NCBI GenBank assembly: GCA_047495785.1
Contig: JBLDXI010000015.1
Location: 4,712,001-4,776,000, forward strand
Reading direction: 5' to 3'
Source of the DNA: Lepidodermella squamata
Taxonomy: Eukaryota > Gastrotricha
DNA: 64,000 bases
Shown here piece by piece: positions 57,601 to 64,000 of this stretch. The notes under the pieces were generated by a model, which saw only the letters and a program-made list of their open reading frames with translations, was not told the origin of the DNA and made no database searches. Every line of letters starts with the position of its first letter. Position 1 is the stretch's first letter. Both the position numbers and the translations under genes were made by a program.

Positions 57601-59112
57601 ATTTGCAATTTTTAGTAATATCCGCAGCCGATAATTTGTCGGGATCTTGCTCCACTTCGAAGACTTTCACAGGCACTTCGTTGATCTCGTCGGTGTCGCT
57701 CAAGTCCACAGCATCAGTTGCAGCAGATGCCGCCGAAAAAGCTTCGTAGTCGTCGCTCATTTCCTAACAAAAAAATTGGAAATTTATTCTGCTGGATGAA
57801 TTGAGATTGATTTGAAATGGAGAGTTTTTCACGAACACAACAGCTCAATGTAGTCTACTATCAAGAAAAATCATTCTCAAGGCTGTAACTGGATTTTTAT
57901 TATTGCTTTGCGTGTAATAACATGTGTCCATCTAATAGCTGTTTCTGTTTTACTTCTCGCATTTTTTCAGCAAGGAAGTATTTCCGCATGCGTTAATTAC
58001 AAGCCTTTCGTGCGGCACACTTTTTTCTCCTCCTCGCATTTTCATCAGCAATCAAGTGCTCTAGCATGCTTCATTACACGTTACCCGACCGCCGCGCAGT
58101 AATTTTTTGAGGAATTTATACTGCCGAGGTCATTTCTGCTCCAATTTTTTATTTCCGCTTTACGGATAAAAATTTATGTTTACCGGTCAACCGGTCGGAC
58201 TTTAGCCGACCCATACCCAACCGGCGACCTGACCCAACCGGCAACCGGTCGCTCTACCGGCCGGTCAACCTGACCTGTTTCCACCTCTGGAAAACGTAAA
58301 TTCAGAGCTCAGAAACGAATTTTGGAAGAAGCTGCGTCTTACATTACGGAGTGCACAAATCCATTCAACGAGACGTATAAAATGCTGGAAATGTGAAAAA
58401 TTATCACTTCATCTTTGATTGGTTCTAATATGTTACTTACACATTTGGCGCGCTTACGTCGGGTGTTCCAAGCGAATACCAGCATAAAATAACGACAGTG
58501 ATGTGATGATAATAATGTAGAAAATGCTGAATAGAATTGAATCACAATTAATTAAAATTTTAAATAAAAATGCGGGGTATACGAGATGCTGCTTCCGAAG
58601 AACGATAAATATGGTGTCGATGAATTCCATCGGCTTCGTCAGCACAAAAATATCATGCCAAAACGACAGCGTATACGACAATCTTCGCTCGTAATCGGTG
58701 AAGCAGACTTGCGCGTGTAATGGGAGATTGAGGACGCGAGTCACAAAAAAGGGCGCAACGCGCAAGGTGACCGCCATGCTGAAAAGAGCCATGAAGATGT
58801 TCCAAACAGCCAAAGCTGTGATGCATAACAATTCTAAAATTGCCGAAAAAACTGATGCGTGGAAAGTTTACCTCCTCTGAGCGAGAAAGGCTTTCGGTTA
58901 CTCATCGCTCGCCTTCCAGCGAATAGTGCCACTAGATAGACCACGCCGAACAATATCGACAACCAACGGTACTTAAGCGCCCATGCTTTGATCGCTTCAT
59001 GAGGATTGTTGGCCTCAAAGTCAAACCAAGGTTGCGGCGCCTCCAAAACCTGGTAATTAGCCGGCCATATTGTGGCGTTTAACACCAGGTTCTTCTGCTC
59101 AGCAGCTAGCAT
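54675..59112 (-). CDS. ELOVL-family fatty acid elongase, ELO-B, with a hAT element in intron 5
   Basis: Exons 59112-58872, 58815-58583, 58526-58441, 58384-58343, 55114-55027 and 54893-54675 sum to 909 nt, 302 residues. Motifs: RKPFSLRG, ALAVWNIFMALFSM, FWHDIFVLTKPMEFIDTIFIVLRKQ, histidine box HFLHYYHH, NGFVHSVMYSYYCLRSARI and a long C-terminal tail (PSPKPAALSTM). Intron 5 is about 3.2 kb only because it holds the hAT element at 55128-58289; without it the intron would be about 66 nt. All splice sites and the reading frame survive. The extra intron that splits the NxFxH exon is shared with ELO-C but absent from ELO-A and ELO-D. Confidence 0.93.
55120..55127. repeat. Left 8-bp target duplication of the hAT element
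   Basis: GAAAACGT, repeated exactly at 58290-58297. It lies within the pyrimidine tract (minus strand) of the ELO-B 3' splice site. Confidence 0.9.
55128..58289 (-). mobile_element. hAT DNA transposon, apparently complete (3162 bp)
   Basis: Ends are inverted copies of CAGAGGTGGAAACAGGTC, a typical hAT terminus, flanked by the 8-bp duplication GAAAACGT. The interior encodes a transposase on the minus strand. Both ends carry dense ACCGG/CCGGT words (55190-55275 and 58175-58265), as expected of subterminal transposase-binding sites. Perfect duplication and an open transposase point to recent activity. Confidence 0.93.
55389..57760 (-). CDS. hAT-family transposase with BED-type zinc finger and dimerisation domain
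   Basis: Cut-and-paste transposase. Five exons: 57760-57481, 57430-56552, 56494 to about 56028, about 55978-55680 and about 55608-55389, together roughly 710 residues with no internal stop. After an acidic N-terminus comes a BED-like finger (WVVCAYCYKAYRSH). The RNase H-like core is marked by TLDLWRDDY, TTDRGSNVVLALKEE and FCHRSATAIEDTWEE. The C-terminal hAT dimerisation motif reads NPLPFWK and then IQASSAESERHFSSAGHVV. The last two exon borders are less certain than the others. Confidence 0.88.
58290..58297. repeat. Right 8-bp target duplication of the hAT element
   Basis: GAAAACGT, identical to 55120-55127; it fixes the element's right border at 58289. Confidence 0.9.
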
Positions 59113-59428
59113 TTTTCAATACTTTTTGAAAACTATATTGGATATGCAGGCAAACTACTGAGATCTGCAAGGTGGGCGGAGGCAAAACGTCATTTCTATA
59201 AAAACCAGACAAGACGGCGTCAGATCATTCACGCGCGCGACTGCGCCACACGATCTAATGGGGCCATGGTATGGACTACCACTTGATTTTTCAAAAACAA
59301 ATAACAAATTGGATGAACGGACCAAACAAGAAGCTCGATTATATAACCCGCTAAATTTATTCAAAGTAATTTGAGTATGATTGAGAATCAGAACTCCTTA
59401 GCCCTGTCTTTTTTTATACTCCACGCAT

Positions 59429-60664
59429 CTAGTCGGTTTTGACCGTAGTTGTGGCTGATTTTTTAGCCGGCGCGATGTAGAAGTTGTAGAAGAATTTGGT
59501 GAACAAGTAGAAATAGGACGTATAGATCGCCAGAGCAAGGTAAAGTGACTCAGAGTTGGATTCACATGGCTTGTTAGACATCACGTAGTAAAGTGCAGCT
59601 AGGTTGAGAAACATGCCCACCACCTGGAAAAAGACAGATTTTGCAAGTTCCAATTAAAATGATATTGTTATCTAAATTCACCATCTGGACGATTTGAAGC
59701 GTTGTTATCGACATTTGCAAGGGGCGTGGAACTGAAATGCGAGCTGAACGCAAGCAGTAATACGTGTACCTTGAAATATAGGAGCGCTTCCATTTTTAAT
59801 GGCAGGTAATTTTCTTCAAGGTTCTTACATGACTGAATGCACGAAGGCGTTCAGGAAAACATAAGCAATACTGTAAAATTTGATGAAGGTTATTATTGAA
59901 GATAATATAACAGCTTATAATGAAACTTACACGTTGGGAACGGGATCTACGACACCTAGTGAGTACCAGCCTGATTAGGTAAGCAAAATGTTAAACAAAA
60001 TCCGAGAATCATAAAAGCGCATACAAAGGATGACAACAGTAACATGATGGTACCAGTGGAGGAAGTTCTGTAGGGAATGAAAAAATTACCAGGCATTTTT
60101 TACATGAAAGTAGACTTGGTCTAACCAAATGCTGTTTGCGGAGGATAATGAAAAGAGTGTCAATGAATTCCATCGGCTTCGTGAGCACAAATATGTCTTG
60201 CCAACATAGAAGGACAGGATCAAAGCCGAGTTCACCGGTATGCCTTTCATTTTCGTTGAGACATACGATTCCATGCAAGGTCATTGTTCTGAGTCTTCGC
60301 CAGTAGTAAGGCCCCACACGCACTGTGACAATAATGCTGAAAATCGCCATGAAAATGTTCCAAGCAGCAAGAGCTGTCGAATCAACGCTTTTTAGGGTTC
60401 ATAATTGGACATTTTTCAGTCAATACCTCCGCGTAAAGAAAACGGCTGTCTATTCTCCATAATTTTGCGCCCAATAAAAACTGCGATAACGTAAATTATG
60501 CCAACATATATTGACAAGTGGCGGTTTTGAATGGTCCAATTTTTCAATTCGATATGTGGCCATTCTGCTTCGAATGTGAACAGATCTGAGGGTTCCGGCC
60601 GCTCAATCTTGAAATAGCTTTCGGGCCATTGAAACGCAGCCAATGTGTCGTTGGAAGTATCCAT
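59429..60664 (-). CDS. ELOVL-family fatty acid elongase, ELO-C
   Basis: Exons 60664-60427, 60373-60126, 60067-60025, 59970-59931, 59870-59829, 59769-59682 and 59623-59429 sum to 894 nt, 297 residues. Motifs: NRQPFSLRG, ALAAWNIFMAIFSI, DIFVLTKPMEFIDTLFIILRKQ, histidine box FLHWYHH, NAFVHSVMYTYYCLR. The exon carrying the histidine box is split by an intron unique to this copy. The residue before FLHWYHH is Asn where the other three have His; the core H-x2-HH is kept. The tail is APAKKSATTTVKTD. The start is the ATG at 60664; the GTG codon just upstream is not used. Confidence 0.94.
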
Positions 60665-61381
60665 CACAATTTTTACAACCTAAACCAGCTCCAACTACCT
60701 AAACATATTTTTGCGTAAAACCAGTTAAATTTAGTAATATGCTCCAAAAACATCCTAAATTTTCTGCTAGTTACATTTGAAGGTCTGGCTTAAAAGGGGA
60801 TGATTTTTGACGTAGTCCGGTCTATCTATGTATAACGTGGATGAAGACTAAAGACAGCCTAGTCGGCTGATCGAGAGGACAGATGCGCTATACGGTGATT
60901 TGCGCATATAATTGGCACTCTATTCTTCAGACTCTGAAGAAAAACGTATCCTTACTTTCGTGCCATCGTGGGTGGGAAATTGTATTAAATCAAGAAAATA
61001 CGACAAATAGGTGATACGACTGGTTTTATATCTGTTGAAGCTCGCTCATTAGACAGATCAGCGGCAAAACAGACGTCCCAGCGGCTAGTCACGCTTTCAA
61101 ATCGAGGATTGGCATAATATAGCTGAAGCGCCGACGCCTTCACCTGGTATGTCTATAGAGAATAACGCAAACAATATTAGCACTAAATCTTCGCCAATAT
61201 ATTGAGATGTAGTCCAGCCAATTAGTTATCTGGGATTAACATTTGACATCGCACCGGGTCGCAAAAAATCCGCGTTGTCCTGTTCTCTTAAGGCTTTTAT
61301 TTTCATCTCTAAAGCTCTGCTATGTATACTGGTATTGAGATCTTTGCCTATAATAAAAATGACATCGGCATTCCGGAGAAA
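60665..61381. other. Spacer between ELO-C start and ELO-D stop
   Basis: About 700 nt with no supported gene. It should contain the ELO-C promoter and the ELO-D 3' UTR. Confidence 0.4.
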
Positions 61382-62397
61382 TCAGTCGATACGCTTTTTA
61401 GCGGTTTGATGACTGTGTCCGTGACTGTGGCCATTACAACCTTGTTTCTTCTGCGTGTCTGAACTCGAAAAGTAAGCTTTTCGAAAATAATCGGCGAAGA
61501 GAACAAAATAACAGGCGTATATTCCGAGCGCTAGGAATATAGATTCATAGGCAGCATTGCATTCGACGCCCTTTAGACGGTACACCAGTGGAGCAATGTT
61601 GATGTAGCACCCAACAGCCTTTGCAACAAAGAACGAGTAAATTTTGATGTTATTATATGGGATATTTTTACCATTTGCAATATCTGAAGAGCAGTTATCG
61701 TCATTTGCATTGGCCTCGGAAGGATTATTTGCATTGAACGTAAGAAGTAGTACAAGTACATGATCGTGTGAATAAATGAATTCATGGCCGCATAATATAG
61801 CCTAAAAAAATAAAATTGAAATAAATTGACACAAATTTGGGTTATAACTTACGAATTTGGCGGTACCGGAGCAATACCGAGAGAGTACCAGCATAAAATT
61901 ACTACCGTACAATGATGGTACCAATGTAGAAAATGCTGAAATAATAAATTAAAATCTAAGAGCTCAAATCCTCATCTAAGGCTTACCAGAGGTTGCTTTC
62001 GAAGAACTATGAATAGCGTGTCGATGAATTCAATGGGTTTTGAAAGCACGAAGAGGTCGAGCCAGAAGACTAATGGGTCATTTTCGAATTCGGTAACGCA
62101 GACTTGCTGGTAGACCGGGCTCATGAATGCTCTCCGAAGAGAGTAACGCGCCAGGCGGACGCAAATAGTAGCGCTCAGCACAAACATGAAGGCGTTCCAC
62201 GTCGCTAGAGATCCACGGATAACAAACGGCTTGCGATTCGCCATGAATTTTCGGCCGAAATACACAAGGCCGAGGTAGATGGCGCCGAAAACAATTGACA
62301 AATATCGGTGGTCGACGGTCCATTGCCGGACTGAGTAGTGCGGGTAGGTTTTTTCGAAATCATACCACGCCGTCGCGTGTTTAGCTGCATCAGCCAT
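61382..62397 (-). CDS. ELOVL-family fatty acid elongase, ELO-D
   Basis: Exons 62397-61987, 61935-61853, 61801-61672 and 61618-61382 sum to 861 nt, 286 residues. Motifs: NRKPFVIRGSLATWNAFMF, FWLDLFVLSKPIEFIDTLFIVLRKQ, histidine box HFLHWYHH, NSFIHTIMYLYYFLR. It has the fewest introns: the first three exons of ELO-A are one exon here, and the 130-nt exon is undivided as in ELO-A. The C-terminus has a histidine-rich run (CNGHSHGHSH) that the other copies lack and then a basic KKRID end. Confidence 0.95.
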
Positions 62398-63274
62398 TCT
62401 CCAATAAACTTAATATGTCTAGAATTAGTAAAAATTCAAATTAGTCGAAGTAAATCTAGACAGCGCCTTCGGCACATCAGCTACTAACGACCGAATGTGG
62501 AGATCGTTAATTAAATCTCACGGCTGTTAAGTCGCACACCTGTGCTGTTATGCAACGCGGCAAATACGAGTTGCCAGCAGTAGGGGCGAGTGGGTGCGCA
62601 TCCGGCTGTTGCTTGTTGCCGAGAAAGCAGCCTAAACAAAATTTGTGGGTGTGCGCACGCGCGCGCGCAAAGAGAGCGAGCGCGCTGTGTTGATGGTTTT
62701 GAAAACACAGAAATATGCCTCATGTCAAGCGCGCGATCGTTGTTTGTTGTAGACTGTAGACACTAGTATAGTATAGTTTATCTGTATGGGTTTGCTCCCA
62801 AATGGACGAACGACGCTCACGCCGCTTCGATCGGCGCGTTATACTGCTGATGCTCACACGCGAACGGAGACCGCTTTAATAATAGAATTATGCTCCGAAA
62901 GCCATACGATAGTCGCCTCTGCTTTGCTTTTATTATTATTTACGTTCAGCCTCGGCTCTCAACTCAGCCCCATTGAAAACTGTATAGCCTCTTTCCCGGC
63001 ATAACTATGTTATCGTTATTTCAAGTCACTGCTGCGGCGAGTGAATGCGAAACGGCGGCGACGGCAATAAAACGATATTTACGCATTTATGATCAAAATG
63101 TCTCACACAAGCCGAAAAAATCGATTTTTTTACATTTATGAAATCATAATAAACAATGACTTTTATACACTCGGATCATCCTCTCATTGGGGTAAGCATT
63201 GCCATTGACCAAACAATTATAGCCCATATCAAGTTTCAAGCTGGCGATATAAAACACATAGCAATTGTCATCAT
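62398..63274. other. Divided spacer: ELO-D promoter and 3' flank of GH65-like paralog 2
   Basis: A run of alternating purine-pyrimidine (GTGCGCACGCGCGCGCGC) lies at about 62650-62668. No coding sequence is supported. Confidence 0.45.
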
Positions 63275-64000
63275 TCAAATGCCTGCGATCAAAAGGCATG
63301 ACGTTAGAAGAAGCACGGCAGTATGAAGAACAGGGTGACCGATATAAGCAGCTCCACTGACCAGGAAATACGGATTGTGGGTGCGGACGTTTTGATCTTC
63401 TAAGCGGCAAGTCGTTTTTGCTGCTTCAGTTGACATGAGCGAAAACACAGCGGCGGTTGAAACTGTTTTTGCGGCGGTAATCACTGGCTGTGCTGGAATC
63501 GGCGACTCGACCGAACCGGAAAATTGGATAGAAGAATTTGTCAAACGGTTGTAAAGATACATATTCGATTTGAAGGCAGCGCCGCCAATGGACACCAATC
63601 GAATCTGAACGAAAGAAGTCAATTTAAGAGCCATGCAAATTGAACACCGCAAACCTTATCAGTAGTGACGTGATAGTCAAATTCTCCACCATTGAAATGA
63701 AGACCCTTAAATTGAATTGTCGTAATTTCAGGGTGAGGCAAACTTGGGCGCAAAATGTCGAGTCGATTCGCTTCAATGCGTAAACCTCCGAAACCAAAAA
63801 TCAAAGCTTGTAGGAAGGACGAAGCTGAGCCAATGTGACCCGCGGCCGATACCGAAGTTCGATCCGTCAAATTACGCCAGATCTTTGAAAATACAAATAT
63901 TCAGGCCTTAAGTAGCATATAGATGAATATTCAACTCACGAAAAATGGCGATGACGCATACGTCATCCAAAGCTCGTTATTGAAAACCATTTGGCCGGTG
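63275..64000 (-). CDS. GH65-family PGGHG/ATHL1-like protein (paralog 2), 5' part outside window
   Basis: Three terminal exons are visible: 64000-about 63943, 63882-63655 and 63604-63275. They align with the end of paralog 1 at 48128-51090: FFIWRNLTDRTSVSAAGHIG matches FHVWRNLTDRYDASAAGHIG, FGFGGLRI and FKGLHF-GGEFDY are shared, and both end in RLEDQN/PLEDQN, HNPY and a hydrophobic tail (HTAVLLLTSCLLIAG here) that looks like a GPI-anchor signal. The visible part has two introns that are absent from the corresponding single exon of paralog 1. The catalytic part lies right of the window. Confidence 0.88.

Noticed and set aside
61200-61350. Possible LINE remnant (YLG-x-F-like word) between ELO-C and ELO-D
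   Set aside because: Only a few residues resemble the reverse-transcriptase tail, which is too short to support.

Overview
The window is metazoan nuclear DNA: intron-containing genes with GT-AG introns mostly of 50-60 nt, polyadenylation signals, a U6 snRNA-derived sequence, an APE-type non-LTR retrotransposon family, a hAT transposon and a TA-flanked inverted-repeat transposon. Short introns, tight same-strand gene runs and a fatty-acid elongase cluster suit a compact invertebrate genome. A nematode (perhaps an early-branching lineage) is my best guess, but the sequence does not prove it. Exon joins were worked out by hand from splice signals and family similarity. For almost every spliced gene the coding length summed to a multiple of three.

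Layout. 1-2.3 kb (-): N-terminal two thirds of a class I PI3-kinase catalytic subunit, cut by the window edge. 2.65-4.36 kb (-): F-box/leucine-rich-repeat protein. 4.8-10.6 kb: two related non-LTR elements. The first is a 5'-truncated copy fused to U6 and bracketed by a 13-bp target duplication; the second is decayed. 10.9-15.0 kb (+): an M1AP-like gene whose exon is split by a 2.9-kb TA-flanked transposon carrying a 191-bp tandem array. 15.4-17.7 kb (-): EFHC-like protein with three DM10 domains. 17.7-19.8 kb: no gene seen. 19.8-25.4 kb (+): B4GALT7, then PDIA5-like disulfide isomerase between two paralogous PPxY membrane proteins. 27.0-28.2 kb (+): A20/AN1 zinc-finger protein, followed by about 3 kb without a gene. 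31.2-33.3 kb: unknown membrane protein (+) and TMEM50 (-). 34.6-37.5 kb (-): SAPS-family PP6 regulatory subunit. 38.5-46.4 kb (+): SHPRH, mitochondrial ICT1, TMEM216 and a vezatin-like protein in a tight run, the last two 1 nt apart.

48.1-64 kb: two secreted GH65-type (PGGHG/ATHL1-like) paralogs, one (+) and one (-) and cut by the right edge, bracket four ELOVL-type elongases (one +, three -), a putative Golgi glycosyltransferase and an apparently intact hAT element. The hAT sits in an elongase intron, 13 nt from the 3' splice site, with a perfect 8-bp target duplication.

The strongest points are structural: three mobile insertions can be dated and bounded exactly (U6-LINE chimera, TA element in an M1AP-like exon, hAT in an elongase intron). 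To these add the 1-nt intercistronic TMEM216-VEZT pair, a start codon split by an intron, and a secreted GH65 protein in which the usual Trp-Asp-x-Asp motif is altered.
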